Shown: positions 16,218 through 25,358 of the stretch, piece by piece | Layout of the letters: the number at the start of each line of letters is the position of its first letter | Position numbering within the stretch: the stretch's first letter is position 1 | Origin: Phaeobacter sp. 22II1-1F12B | GTDB lineage: Bacteria > Pseudomonadota > Alphaproteobacteria > Rhodobacterales > Rhodobacteraceae | Assembly: GCF_002210165.1 (NCBI RefSeq) | Contig: NZ_AQQP01000003.1 | Location: 124,001 to 188,000 of the forward strand | Direction of reading: 5' to 3' | DNA: 64,000 nt | Notes under the pieces: model-generated | What the model saw: the letters and a program-made list of their open reading frames with translations, nothing else | Database searches by the model: none | What the model was told of the DNA's origin: nothing | Made by a program: the position numbers and the translations under genes

Positions 16218-17414
16218 ATGCAAGTGCTCGACCGCGTCGAACTCTACCTCGTCAAGACGCCGCTGCCTGCCCCGCACGCCCCCTCCTGGATACCCGGCAC
16301 GATCCGAACACAGGTATCCATGTGCATTGTCCGCTTCATCACCGATGACGGCGTTGAAGGCTGGAGTGGCTTCCCTGCGGCAGGACGCGAGCGCGCCGGT
16401 CTTGGCGACCTGCTGGCGGGTCTCTTCCTTGGTCAGGACGCAAGCGACATCGAAACCCTCTCCGAGCGCATCCAGATCATGGCCGCCGGTGGCAATTTCA
16501 ACTGGTGGCTCGAACCCGCGTTCTGGGACATCAAGGCAAAGACCGCCGGTCTGCCACTTTACAAGTATCTCGGCGGCTCTGACGACCGCCTCCCGCTCTA
16601 CGCCTCTGCGGGCGAGTTGAAAGAGCCGCAGGCGCGTCGCGACGAAGCCGAAGAGCGGCTCTCCGAAGGCTTCAGGACCATGAAGATCCGGGTTCATGAT
16701 TTCGATGAGGCCGTTGACATCGAACATATATCCGACATCGCAACCTATATGCAGGGGCGGATGAAAATCTCGGTCGACTGCAATCAGGCTTTCCGGCTGA
16801 CCCAGAACGGCGACGCGCCGCTCTGGTCGCTCGACCGCGCCAAACGCTTCGTGGATGCGGCTGCCGATGTCGGGCTCGCATGGGTCGAGGAACCGCTCTT
16901 TGGCGAATGGCACGAAGAAATCGCCCGGCTCACCGCCCATTCCCGCGTTCCCGTCGCCGGTGGCGAGCTACACGTGATGGGCTACCGGGAACTCGCACGG
17001 ATGCTGAAGATGGGCTGCTACAACATCTATCAACCGGATGCGATGTGGGCCGGTGGCATCGCGCAAAGCCTGCAAATGGCGCGGCTATGCCGCGAACAGG
17101 GGCTGAAGTTCACCCCCCATTGCTGGTCGAACGGGTTCGGTTTCATCGCCAATGCCCATGTCTTTGCCGCGAGCGGCTTTGCAGGCGAGGCGCTATTCGA
17201 ATACCCGGTTGCCCCCCCGGGCTGGACGCCGGAAGGACGCGACATGATCTTTACCCAGCCCTTCCTGCACGACAACGGCTGGTTCAACATGCCACAGACC
17301 CCCGGTCTCGGCTTTGAAATCGATCAGGCAAATCTGAAAAAATACGGGCGCTGTTTTTTCAAGGCGAGCCGCAAGGAAACCCACTGGATGCCCGAGGCGC
17401 TGTCAGACTTCTGA
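16218..17414 (+). CDS. Mandelate racemase / muconate lactonizing enzyme family protein
   Basis: 398 residues of the enolase superfamily, probably a sugar-acid dehydratase or racemase. Metal ligands can be placed at D187 (SVDCNQ), E224/E225 (WVEEPL) and E250 (AGGE). The His-Asp dyad typical of the mandelate racemase subgroup is H301 (TPHCWSNG) with D274 (YQPDAMW). At the usual K-x-K position the sequence reads K156-I-R158. The start ATG 16218 has AAAGGA 7 bases upstream; an in-frame GTG at 16203 is less likely. Substrate unknown; no transporter or regulator adjoins it. Confidence 0.85.
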   Translation: MQVLDRVELYLVKTPLPAPHAPSWIPGTIRTQVSMCIVRFITDDGVEGWSGFPAAGRERAGLGDLLAGLFLGQDASDIETLSERIQIMAAGGNFNWWLEPAFWDIKAKTAGLPLYKYLGGSDDRLPLYASAGELKEPQARRDEAEERLSEGFRTMKIRVHDFDEAVDIEHISDIATYMQGRMKISVDCNQAFRLTQNGDAPLWSLDRAKRFVDAAADVGLAWVEEPLFGEWHEEIARLTAHSRVPVAGGELHVMGYRELARMLKMGCYNIYQPDAMWAGGIAQSLQMARLCREQGLKFTPHCWSNGFGFIANAHVFAASGFAGEALFEYPVAPPGWTPEGRDMIFTQPFLHDNGWFNMPQTPGLGFEIDQANLKKYGRCFFKASRKETHWMPEALSDF

Positions 17415-17438
17415 CCCGCGCCGCGTACAGGCGGCCGA

Positions 17439-17837
17439 TTACTCGGCCGTCTGCTCCTCGACGCTGGTTGCAACCGCCTCGGCCTGCGCCGCGATTTCCG
17501 CCAGCGCGTCAAGCACTGTCGGCGGCACGATCGGCACTTCGATACGTTCCGGCTCGGGTGCGGGCATATCGCGCAACTGTTCCAGCTCGGCGTCTTTTTC
17601 GGCCAGCTTGGCTTCCATGTCGCGGATCTTGTCCTCGAAGGACGCCGTCTTGTCCGCTAGCATCAGCCCCGCCATCAGCAACATCCGCGCCTCGGGCATT
17701 CGCCCGATCTGGTCCGACAGGATCTGTGCCTCGTCGTCCAGCATCTTGGCAGCGGAATGCAGATAGCTTTCCTCGCCTTCCTGGCAGGAAACCTCGAAAG
17801 ACCGACCACCGATATTGATCGTAACCTCGGGCATCAT
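17439..17837 (-). CDS. zapA: Cell division protein ZapA
   Basis: 132 residues. ZapA crosslinks FtsZ filaments at the division ring. The N-terminal globular domain reads VTINIGGRSFEVSCQEGEESYLHSAAKMLDDEA, with the family G-x-x-F/Y pattern. A helix-coiled coil then runs to about residue 90 (FEDKIRDMEAKLAEKDAELEQL), and the tail is Pro/Glu/Ala-rich. Two adjacent ATGs are possible (17837, 17834). The first overlaps the stop of the upstream coiled-coil gene (ATGA), indicating coupling. Confidence 0.9.
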   Translation of the reverse strand: MMPEVTINIGGRSFEVSCQEGEESYLHSAAKMLDDEAQILSDQIGRMPEARMLLMAGLMLADKTASFEDKIRDMEAKLAEKDAELEQLRDMPAPEPERIEVPIVPPTVLDALAEIAAQAEAVATSVEEQTAE

Positions 17838-18397
17838 GTGAGCTCCCCTTCCGATTGCGCGCTTGCCTGCAGCAGAGGTTCAAGCCGGGCCAGAACAGCG
17901 CCCGCCTCGGACATGTCGAGCGCGCGGGCGGCGCGCAGGCTTTCAAGTTCGGCAAGCATCGCCTTGTTGATCAGATCGGGTTCGCCCACCCCGGCTTCAT
18001 TCGCCTCGCGCAGGGCCGCGTTCGACTTTCGCAGCGCATCGTTGGCATGGCGCACACGCTGCATATCGCCATCCAGCTTGGCCAGCGCCTCGGCCTGCGC
18101 CGTCATCTGCGCACGCAGCTCTGCGATCAGGTCCTGATCGGCCCCGGCTTCCGGAACCGCCGCCCGCGCCTCGTTCAGCTGCGCCTTAAGCGACTCGGTC
18201 TCTTCGATATGTTTCAGGTTCAACTGCCGCAGCCGTTCCTTGATCTGCGCCACGGTCTGCTGTTCCTCAGCCAGCGCACGCGCCAGATCCGGATCCGGAT
18301 CGGCGCTCGCACCCTTTTGCGCCAGCGTTTCGACGCCCGAGCCGATACGGGCCAAGGCGACCGAAATCCGGCCCTGTAATTCTTCGATACTACTCAT
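17834..18397 (-). CDS. Coiled-coil protein upstream of zapA
   Basis: 187 residues, nearly all heptad-like helix rich in Ala, Glu, Leu, Gln and Arg (SSIEELQGRISVALARIG, then two long helices) with no membrane segment. I chose ATG 18397 with a GAGG just upstream; the frame extends to 18475 but that extension is Arg-rich and lacks a good start signal. Overlap with zapA suggests it acts with ZapA at the division ring, as ZapB does in other proteobacteria. That role is inference from position and coiled-coil content only. Confidence 0.65.
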   Translation of the reverse strand: MSSIEELQGRISVALARIGSGVETLAQKGASADPDPDLARALAEEQQTVAQIKERLRQLNLKHIEETESLKAQLNEARAAVPEAGADQDLIAELRAQMTAQAEALAKLDGDMQRVRHANDALRKSNAALREANEAGVGEPDLINKAMLAELESLRAARALDMSEAGAVLARLEPLLQASAQSEGELT

Positions 18398-18657
18398 GCC
18401 CTCAACCCCGTTTCTTTTGCGGCGCTCTGCGTCTTCCGGTCGATCCGTGATGCCGACCCGGTCGGGACGAATCAATGAAAGCGCCCAATTATTGTCACTT
18501 TACCCAATGCGATTGCAAATTTCCTCCCTTTAGATTTCAGAGGCTTGCCCGCCTGTCCTTATGTGATGCTGAACCTTCCCGGGCGCTATAGCTTGATCTT
18601 TGGCCCTCTCTTGATATTCAGCGGCAAAGCTTTCTCTTTTCTAAAGGACAACGCGCC

Positions 18658-20676
18658 GTGGATCTCAACGCATTACGCAGCAAAAACCCCGACCACTGGA
18701 GCAAGGCGGCGGCGATCCGCGCATTGACGCTCGATGCCGTACACGCAGCCAACTCCGGTCACTCGGGCATGCCGATGGGGATGGCCGACGTCGCCACGGT
18801 CCTGTTCGAAAAGCATCTGAAATTCGATGCCGCCGCGCCGAACTGGCCCGACCGCGACCGTTTCATCCTGTCCGCCGGTCACGGCTCCATGCTGCTCTAC
18901 TCGCTGCTCTACCTCACCGGTTACAGCGAAATCACCCTCGATGAGGTCAAGAATTTCCGCCAGTGGGGCGCCAAGACCGCAGGTCACCCGGAAAACTTCC
19001 TCGCCGAAGCGATCGAAACCACGACCGGTCCGCTTGGTCAGGGCATCGCCAACTCGGTCGGCTTCGCCATCGCCGAAGAAGTCCAGCGCGCCCAGTATGG
19101 CCGCAAGGTCGTCGACCACTACACCTATGTCATCGCCGGTGACGGCTGCCTGATGGAAGGTGTCAGCCAAGAGGCGATCACCCTCGCCGGTCGTCTGGAA
19201 CTCGGCAAGCTGATCGTGTTCTGGGACAACAACAACATCACCATCGACGGCACCGTGGATATCGCCGATGCCACCGACCAGCCCCAGCGTTTCAAGGCGT
19301 CCGGCTGGCAGGTCATCGAAATCGACGGCCACGACCCCGAGGCCATCGACGCCGCGATCACCAAGGCGAAATCCTCGCGCAAGCCAAGCATGATCGCCTG
19401 CAAGACCCATATCGCCCTCGGCCACGCCGCGCAGGACACTTCCAAGGGTCACGGCGCGCTGACCGACGCCGAACAGATGGCCGCCGCGAAATCCGCCTAT
19501 GGCTGGACGACCGGACCTTTTGAGGTCCCCGCGGAAACCAAATCCGCTTGGGAAGAGATCGGCAAGCGTGGCGCGTCGGCCCATGCCGAATGGAAAGAGC
19601 GTTTCGCCGCCCTCTCCGAGCGCAAGCAGAACGAATTCAACCGTGCCTATGCGGGCGAGGCACCGAAAAAGCTCTCGGCCACGATCAAGGCCCTGAAAAA
19701 GCAGACCTCGGAAACCGCCCCCAAGGTCGCAACCCGCGCCAGCTCCGAGCATGTGCTCGAGGTCGTGAACCCGATCATGTCCGAAACGCTGGGCGGCTCG
19801 GCTGACCTGACCGGCTCCAACAACACCAAGACCGGCGATCTGGGCGTCTTCCTGCCCGAGAACCGCAAGGGCCGCTACATCCACTACGGCATCCGCGAAC
19901 ACGGCATGGCCTCCGCGATGAACGGCATGGCACTGCATGGCGGCATCCGCCCCTATGGCGGCACCTTCATGTGCTTCACCGACTACGCCCGTCCCGCCAT
20001 GCGCCTTGCCGCGCTGATGAAAGTACCGACTGTCTTCGTGATGACTCACGATTCCATTGGTCTTGGCGAAGACGGCCCGACCCACCAGCCGGTCGAGCAT
20101 CTCGCGATTTCGCGTGCGACGCCGAACACGTGGGTCTTCCGCCCCGCCGACACGGTTGAAACAGCCGAAGCCTGGGAACTGGCGCTGACCTCGACCAAGA
20201 CGCCGTCGGTACTGTCGCTGACCCGTCAGGGACTGCCGACCGTCCGGCTCGAGCACAAGCAAAAGAACCTCACCGCGCAGGGCGCCTATGTGCTGGCCGA
20301 AGCCACCGGCAAGCGTCAGGTCATCCTGATCGCCACCGGCTCCGAGGTCTCCATCGCGCTCGAAGCCCGCAAGACGCTCGAAGAGCAAGGCATCGGCACC
20401 CGCGTCGTTTCCATGCCCTGCATGGAGCTTTTCGCCGCGCAGGATGAATCCTATCGCCGCAAAGTCCTGCCCGCCGGTCCGATCCGCATCGGTATCGAAG
20501 CCGCCGTGCGTCAGGGCTGGGACCGCTGGCTGCTGGGCGAACGCGGCCGCGAGCAAAAAGCCGGGTTCATCGGCATGGACAGCTTTGGTGCCTCCGCCCC
20601 GGCAGACGTCCTGTTCGAGAAATTCGGCATCACCGCCGAGGCAACCGTGGCGAAAGCCAAGGAACTGCTCGGTTAA
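18658..20676 (+). CDS. tkt: Transketolase
   Basis: 672 residues, full length. It transfers two-carbon ketol units between pentose, triose and hexose phosphates using thiamine diphosphate. Seen: [19 protein letters not shown] at the N-terminus, the ThDP motif [18 protein letters not shown] ... DNNNITIDG (residues about 160-200), [17 protein letters not shown] at about 410, and [16 protein letters not shown] in the middle domain. It starts with GTG 18658, with AAAGGA about 9 bases upstream, giving [14 protein letters not shown]. It is monocistronic, with a terminator 30 bases downstream. Confidence 0.96.
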   Translation: MDLNALRSKNPDHWSKAAAIRALTLDAVHAANSGHSGMPMGMADVATVLFEKHLKFDAAAPNWPDRDRFILSAGHGSMLLYSLLYLTGYSEITLDEVKNFRQWGAKTAGHPENFLAEAIETTTGPLGQGIANSVGFAIAEEVQRAQYGRKVVDHYTYVIAGDGCLMEGVSQEAITLAGRLELGKLIVFWDNNNITIDGTVDIADATDQPQRFKASGWQVIEIDGHDPEAIDAAITKAKSSRKPSMIACKTHIALGHAAQDTSKGHGALTDAEQMAAAKSAYGWTTGPFEVPAETKSAWEEIGKRGASAHAEWKERFAALSERKQNEFNRAYAGEAPKKLSATIKALKKQTSETAPKVATRASSEHVLEVVNPIMSETLGGSADLTGSNNTKTGDLGVFLPENRKGRYIHYGIREHGMASAMNGMALHGGIRPYGGTFMCFTDYARPAMRLAALMKVPTVFVMTHDSIGLGEDGPTHQPVEHLAISRATPNTWVFRPADTVETAEAWELALTSTKTPSVLSLTRQGLPTVRLEHKQKNLTAQGAYVLAEATGKRQVILIATGSEVSIALEARKTLEEQGIGTRVVSMPCMELFAAQDESYRRKVLPAGPIRIGIEAAVRQGWDRWLLGERGREQKAGFIGMDSFGASAPADVLFEKFGITAEATVAKAKELLG

Positions 20677-20702
20677 AGGCTACGCCGACAGGCTGGAAAA
20701 CC

Positions 20703-20733
20703 GAAAACGCGTCGCGCAAGCGGCGCGTTTTTG
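20703..20733 (+). terminator. Rho-independent terminator after tkt
   Basis: The arms around ACGCGTCGC and GCGGCGCGT pair imperfectly over a short GCAA-type loop, with an A-tract before and TTTTTG after. Confidence 0.75.
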
Positions 20734-20782
20734 CATTTCGACACGGCCCATAAGCCCCCCCGCCTTCGATAAGCTGCTCCTC

Positions 20783-20819
20783 GGCGTGGCAACGTTTTGC
20801 AATCTCACGTTGCCACGCC
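20783..20819. repeat. Perfect 13-bp inverted repeat (hairpin)
   Basis: GGCGTGGCAACGT (20783-20795) is perfectly complementary to ACGTTGCCACGCC (20807-20819), with an 11-base spacer. There is no T-run, so it is not a standard terminator. A second, 7-bp perfect hairpin (GCCCGGT-A-ACCGGGC, 20831-20845) and a GAAGATATTTGCCC segment follow. Confidence 0.75.
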
Positions 20820-20984
20820 ACCACCGCCCAGCCCGGTAACCGGGCAAGCGGCACCCAGCCGAAGATATTTGCCCAGATTTCGCCACATTTTAGGCGACCT
20901 GTAATACCAGCGTTACATCGCCAAACGACAGACAGCGGGACTGCGCCGGAAAAGGTGCAAGCACTTGTTACAGCGGAGTACCCA

Positions 20985-22391
20985 ATGTCCCGAAATACCC
21001 TTCTGACCACGACCGCCCTGCTCGCCCTTGCGCTGCCGGGTCTTGCGCAGGCCGCCAGCTGCACCTCCACGATCAGCGGTGGCAACCCCGTCCTGATCTG
21101 CGACACCCCCGCCTCGGACCCGGTCAGCGACGCCAGCGACAACCTGACCGTCTTCGTGACGGCAACCGGTTCGGTCGAAAGCAGCGACCGTGACGATTCC
21201 CCGCTGGAACTCGACGGCACCAACGTCACGGTCGAGAACATGGGCACCATCAGCATCAGCGACGATCGTAAGAATGCCAATGCGATCACCAGCCTTGGCG
21301 AGAACCTGACCGTCAACAACACCGGCACGATCTCGAGCGGTGACCGCGCTATCCACGCTCTCGACGGTTTTGTCGGCGGTCTGACCGTGCATAACAGCGG
21401 CACCATCACCTCGCGCCGCCAGACCATCCGCACCGAAGAGGCCGCACCCGGCAGCTATATCGAAAACGACGGGCTGATCTCCTCGCTGGAAGGCCGCGCC
21501 ATCCAGGTCCGTGGACAGGGATCAACCGTGATCAACCGCGGCACCATCGAAGGCGGTGAGGAAGTCATCGAGGCACGCGACGATTTCACCCTCTACAACT
21601 ACGGGTCGATCCGCCTGCGCGACGATATCGAAGACGAGGACGGCACCCAGCTCGCATCGGGTCAGGTCTATAACTACGGGCTGATTCAGGGCAGCGACGA
21701 TGGCGTCGACATCGACGAAGGCGAAATCTTTAACTACGCCACCGGCCAAATCATCTCAACCGGTCCCGAAGGCGCAGGCATCGACGTCGACGGTGAATTC
21801 GACAACAGCCGCGACACACCCCGCCCGGCCAACCCGCTGCTCGTCGAAAACGCGGGCTATATCGAAGGCCGCTATGCCATCGGCGCCGATGAGGCCGCGA
21901 CGTCTGAAATCACCGTGATCAACTCGGGGACGCTCTATGGCCGCAGCGGCCGTGCCGTCGATTTCGCCCCCGGTCAGGGCAACAGCGCGATCAAGCTGAC
22001 CGGGAACAGCTCGGTCATCGGCGATATCCTCTATGGCGCGGGCGATGACCTGCTGACCATCGACAGCCTTACCTCCGGCACCATCAGCACCGGCGTGATC
22101 GATGGCAGTGACGGGTTCGACAAGGTCGATCTTGCCAGCTATCTGATGGCCGACCTGCTCAGCTTTGAACTCGATGGCGACCTTGTCGACCTGACGCTTC
22201 AGACAAGCAATGGCGTCGTCGCGGGCCAGTTCCTGAACTTCGAATTCTGGTCCTTTGGCGATGGCAGCGAATACACCACCGCCGGTCTCGCAAGCCTCTA
22301 CTCGGTGTCGCAGGTGCCGCTACCCGCTGGCCTGTCACTGCTTGCGACTGCCTTTGGCGGCCTGATCATCGCGCGCCGCCGCAAGGGCTAG
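20985..22391 (+). CDS. Secreted beta-helical repeat protein with VPLPA C-terminal sorting signal
   Basis: 468 residues from ATG 20985 (GGAG 6 bases upstream). A signal peptide (TTTALLALALPGLAQAAS) is followed by irregular repeats of the N-x-G-x-I type (ENMGTISIS, NNTGTISSG, HNSGTITS, NYGLIQG, ENAGYIEGR, NSGTLYGR), as in right-handed beta-helix adhesins and autotransporter passengers. The C-terminus has VPLPAGLSLL, a hydrophobic helix and an RRRKG tail. This tripartite VPLPA-CTERM layout is a proposed recognition signal for an exosortase-like enzyme. No beta-barrel translocator is present. Surface exposure is likely; the ligand is unknown. Confidence 0.8.
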   Translation: MSRNTLLTTTALLALALPGLAQAASCTSTISGGNPVLICDTPASDPVSDASDNLTVFVTATGSVESSDRDDSPLELDGTNVTVENMGTISISDDRKNANAITSLGENLTVNNTGTISSGDRAIHALDGFVGGLTVHNSGTITSRRQTIRTEEAAPGSYIENDGLISSLEGRAIQVRGQGSTVINRGTIEGGEEVIEARDDFTLYNYGSIRLRDDIEDEDGTQLASGQVYNYGLIQGSDDGVDIDEGEIFNYATGQIISTGPEGAGIDVDGEFDNSRDTPRPANPLLVENAGYIEGRYAIGADEAATSEITVINSGTLYGRSGRAVDFAPGQGNSAIKLTGNSSVIGDILYGAGDDLLTIDSLTSGTISTGVIDGSDGFDKVDLASYLMADLLSFELDGDLVDLTLQTSNGVVAGQFLNFEFWSFGDGSEYTTAGLASLYSVSQVPLPAGLSLLATAFGGLIIARRRKG

Positions 22392-22423
22392 ACCAGACGC
22401 CAAGGCGTCCCACCGCAAGAAAG

Positions 22424-22455
22424 AACCCCTCGCCGGACCCGGCGTGGGGTTTTCG
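22424..22455 (+). terminator. Rho-independent terminator after VPLPA beta-helix gene
   Basis: ACCCC-TCGCCGG pairs with CCGGCG-T-GGGGT over a short loop, followed by TTTTC-GTTT. Confidence 0.8.
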
Positions 22456-22487
22456 TTTACTCCAGGCATCAAGCGCCGCGAGTGATG

Positions 22488-22955
22488 TCAGAAACGAAAC
22501 CCAACCGCCACGCCCGCGACCACAGAGGTTTCCCCGTCCACCCAGTCAAGATTGACTTCGGGTTTAAGCGCATAGCCGCCCTGCATCTCGAATTCATAGC
22601 CAAGCCCGGTGCGGAACAGGAACTCCTGCTCGTCGCCAACCAGCTCGGCCCCCGGCATCAGCGTCACCTGCCACGGGGTCTCGCCAAGATTGACCACGGC
22701 GGGAAGCCCCACAACCCAGGCATCCAGCGATTTGGTCGCGTATTCGGCCAGCACACCAACCGAAACACCCCGTTTGATCTCATAGCCATATTGCACGCCG
22801 ACCGAAAAGGCATGCTCACTCTCACCATGGTGATCCGCATATGTCGTGCCCAGAAACACTTCGAGAACATGCGGCCCCTTGCTTTCCTGCGCCGCCAGAC
22901 TCAGCGGCATCACTACAGCAGCAGAAACAAGCAGATACTTGACCAAGCAACACAT
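22488..22955 (-). CDS. Small outer-membrane beta-barrel protein
   Basis: 155 residues. The start at ATG 22955 is supported by GGGGAGG 7 bases upstream and gives a signal peptide ending in SLAAQ. The mature part is alternating beta strands (FLGTTYADHH, FSVGVQYGYEIK, VSVGVLAEYATK, FLFRTGLGYEFE, TSVVAGVAVGFRF) and ends in aromatic Phe, the usual BAM insertion signal. Likely an 8-stranded barrel; it is not specific enough to name a family. It is convergent with the beta-helix gene, whose terminator separates them. Confidence 0.7.
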   Translation of the reverse strand: MCCLVKYLLVSAAVVMPLSLAAQESKGPHVLEVFLGTTYADHHGESEHAFSVGVQYGYEIKRGVSVGVLAEYATKSLDAWVVGLPAVVNLGETPWQVTLMPGAELVGDEQEFLFRTGLGYEFEMQGGYALKPEVNLDWVDGETSVVAGVAVGFRF

Positions 22956-23117
22956 TGATTCGCCTCCCCAACGCGCGAAAATTGCACCGGCGGATGCCAC
23001 TGAGAATGCATTACTTTTGCGAGATTTGCACCTTTAATTTCAACCTATGGGTGTTTAATCAGTAATTATTCAGTTACACCCCAGAAATTGATCACAACCG
23101 CCGGGCAAGCGCAGGCC

Positions 23118-24095
23118 TCAGTGCCCCTCGGCAGGTGATTTACCGGTGACCTTTGTCCACACCGGCACGATCACATTGGTGGCCAGCGGAATCAGCAGCA
23201 TCCCCAGCGCAAGGCCCAACACCCCGTCCATCGCCGCCGTCGCGATCCATTCCACCGCTCCCTCGTAGGATTCGGACACCTGATGCCCAAGATACACCGC
23301 CGCGTCGTGGATATGGTGGCCCAGCCAGCTAAAGCCCAGCTGCTCCATCCCGTGGACGATGATCGAACCACCCACCCAGAGCATGGCCGCCGTACCGACG
23401 ATGGTCAGCACCTTCATCAGCCAAGGCATCACCTTGACGATCCCGCGCCCCAGCGACCGGGTCAGACCAAGGTTGCCATTTTCGGCCAGGAACAGCCCCA
23501 CGTCATCCGCTTTGACGATCAACGCCACCGCACCATAGACGATCACGGTGATCATCACCCCGACGGTGGCCAGCGTCGCCGCCTCCATCCAGAAATTGCT
23601 CGGCGGAATCGCCGCCAGCGCGATGGTCATGATCTCGGCGGACAGGATGAAATCGGTCTTGATGGCGCCTTGGGCCTTTTCCTCTTCAAGATGCGCAGGA
23701 TCGCCCGGCTTGTCCTCGGGGAAAACCTCGTGATGATCGGATGGGAACAGCCAGTGCCATATCTTCTCTGCCCCTTCGAAACACAGGTAAGCGCCCCCCA
23801 GCATCAGCAGGGGCGGGATCAGCCATGGCGCAAAAGAGCTCAGCAACAGCCCCACGGGCAGCAGGTACAACAGCTTGTTCTTGAGCGAACCCTTTGCGAT
23901 CCGCCAGATGATGGGCAATTCCCGCGACGCTGCAAAACCGTGGACGTATTTCGGCGTGACGGCGGCATCGTCGATCAGCGCGCCCGCCGCCTTTGACCCG
24001 GCCTTGACCGCCTGACTCGCCACATCATCCACCGAGGCCGCCGCGATCTTGGCAATTCCCGCTACGTCATCCAACAATGCCAAAAGGCCGCTCAT
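23118..24095 (-). CDS. DUF808-family inner-membrane protein (YedI-like)
   Basis: 325 residues. The start ATG 24095 (GGGAG upstream) gives MSGLLALLDDVAGIAKIAAASVDDVA, the family signature. Also seen are AGALIDDAAVTPKYVHGFAASRELPIIWRIAKGSLKNK and GGAYLCFEGAEKIWHWLFP. Around six to eight hydrophobic segments follow. Members are uncharacterised membrane proteins; E. coli YedI is one. The gene is divergent from gap with about 180 bases between. The in-frame extension to 24167 lacks a start signal and is not used. Confidence 0.85.
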   Translation of the reverse strand: MSGLLALLDDVAGIAKIAAASVDDVASQAVKAGSKAAGALIDDAAVTPKYVHGFAASRELPIIWRIAKGSLKNKLLYLLPVGLLLSSFAPWLIPPLLMLGGAYLCFEGAEKIWHWLFPSDHHEVFPEDKPGDPAHLEEEKAQGAIKTDFILSAEIMTIALAAIPPSNFWMEAATLATVGVMITVIVYGAVALIVKADDVGLFLAENGNLGLTRSLGRGIVKVMPWLMKVLTIVGTAAMLWVGGSIIVHGMEQLGFSWLGHHIHDAAVYLGHQVSESYEGAVEWIATAAMDGVLGLALGMLLIPLATNVIVPVWTKVTGKSPAEGH

Positions 24096-24276
24096 GCCCA
24101 GCTCCCGCTTCAATTTGTTTCGCCCAAAGCCTAGCGCAAAAGCACCATAGGGCAAGCGTGAGCGCAAACATCCAAAGTTTGCGCTAACACAATGAAAAAA
24201 CTCTATTTTTTCTCTTTAGCCTTTAGCAAGCCCTGTCTATATCCTCGTTAACGGAATCTTTTCGGCGGAGCTTTTC

Positions 24277-25281
24277 ATGACGATTAATGTCGGTATCAAC
24301 GGATTTGGGCGGATCGGCCGCTGCACCCTGTCCCACATCGCTTCCAGCGGGCGCAACGACATCCGCGTGGTCAAGGCCAATGCCACCGGCCCGCTCGACA
24401 CCGCCGCACACCTGCTGCGCTACGATAGCATCCACGGCCGTTTCGGTCATGACATCCGCGTCGGCGACCGCACCCTCGATCTGGGCCGGGGCGAGATCGA
24501 GATGTTCTCGACCTACGACCCGAAAGAGCTCGACTGGTCCGGCTGCGATGTCGTCCTGGAATGTACCGGCAATTTCAACGACGGCGAAAAAGCGGGTGTC
24601 CACCTCGATCAGGGTGCGAAATCGGTGCTGATCTCCGCCCCTGCCAAGAACGTGCAGAAAACCATCGTCTTTGGCGTGAACGATAACACCCTGACCGGCG
24701 ATGACCGCATGGTCTCCAACGGCTCCTGCACCACCAACTGCCTCGCCCCGCTCGCCAAAGTTCTGGATGAGGCATTCGGCATCGAACACGGTCTGATGAC
24801 CACGATCCACTCCTATACCGGCGACCAGCCGACGCTCGACCGCCGCCACAGCGATCTCTACCGCGCCCGCGCCGCCGCGATGGCGATGATCCCGACCTCA
24901 ACCGGTGCCGCCAAGGCGCTTGGCGAAGTGCTGCCCAGCATGAAGGGCCGTCTCGACGGTTCCGCCATTCGCGTCCCCACCCCCAACGTAAGCGCCGTAG
25001 ACCTGACCTTCCGCGCCGGTCGCGACGTGACCGCAGATGAGGTGAACGAAGCCGTGGCCGCCGCCGCCAAGGGCGCGATGGGCAAGGTCATGGCCTATGA
25101 CCCGGAACCCAAGGTCTCCGTCGACTTCAACCATACCGAGGAAAGCTCGATCTTCGCGCCCGACCAGACCCGCGTCATCGGCGATCGCATGGTGCGCGTG
25201 CTGGCTTGGTATGACAACGAATGGGGCTTCTCGGTCCGCATGGCCGATGTCGCCGTGGCCATGGGCCGCCTCCACAGCTAA
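24277..25281 (+). CDS. gap: Glyceraldehyde-3-phosphate dehydrogenase
   Basis: 334 residues. It interconverts glyceraldehyde-3-phosphate and 1,3-bisphosphoglycerate. NINGFGRIGR-type Rossmann start; catalytic C151 in SNGSCTTNCLAP and H178 in TTIHSYTGDQ; C-terminal WYDNEWGFSVRM. The usual NAD-specifying Asp after N35 (N-D-L in most) is replaced by Ala (N35-A36-T37), as in gluconeogenic GapB-type enzymes, so NADP(H) use is possible. A small palindrome CGTTAACG lies about 24 bases before the start. A 47-residue membrane peptide gene follows after the terminator. Confidence 0.94.
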   Translation: MTINVGINGFGRIGRCTLSHIASSGRNDIRVVKANATGPLDTAAHLLRYDSIHGRFGHDIRVGDRTLDLGRGEIEMFSTYDPKELDWSGCDVVLECTGNFNDGEKAGVHLDQGAKSVLISAPAKNVQKTIVFGVNDNTLTGDDRMVSNGSCTTNCLAPLAKVLDEAFGIEHGLMTTIHSYTGDQPTLDRRHSDLYRARAAAMAMIPTSTGAAKALGEVLPSMKGRLDGSAIRVPTPNVSAVDLTFRAGRDVTADEVNEAVAAAAKGAMGKVMAYDPEPKVSVDFNHTEESSIFAPDQTRVIGDRMVRVLAWYDNEWGFSVRMADVAVAMGRLHS

Positions 25282-25307
25282 GCCATTCCCACAGCTTGAG
25301 CTTTCGG

Positions 25308-25342
25308 GTCCCGTCAGGCATATCGGCGGGACTTTTGCTTTT
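25308..25342 (+). terminator. Terminator between gap and the small membrane peptide
   Basis: GTCCCG (25308-25313) pairs with CGGGAC (25327-25332), followed by TTTTGCTTTT. The small gene starts only 17 bases beyond, so partial read-through is likely. Confidence 0.6.
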
Positions 25343-25358
25343 GGGCCCGTGGAACCGT

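Larger units (their letters stand above)
20677..20984. other. 308-base gene-free stretch with hairpins between tkt and VPLPA protein
   Basis: It contains the tkt terminator, a perfect 13-bp hairpin, a 7-bp hairpin and an ATATTT-containing segment, all listed separately. No open frame with a start signal is seen. Confidence 0.6.

Noticed and set aside
18673-20556. 627-residue minus-strand open frame opposite tkt
   Set aside because: It is the antisense of transketolase, with composition typical of a GC-rich shadow frame and no family motif.
24246-24253. CGTTAACG palindrome upstream of gap as an operator
   Set aside because: Only eight bases; too short to claim without a second copy or conservation.
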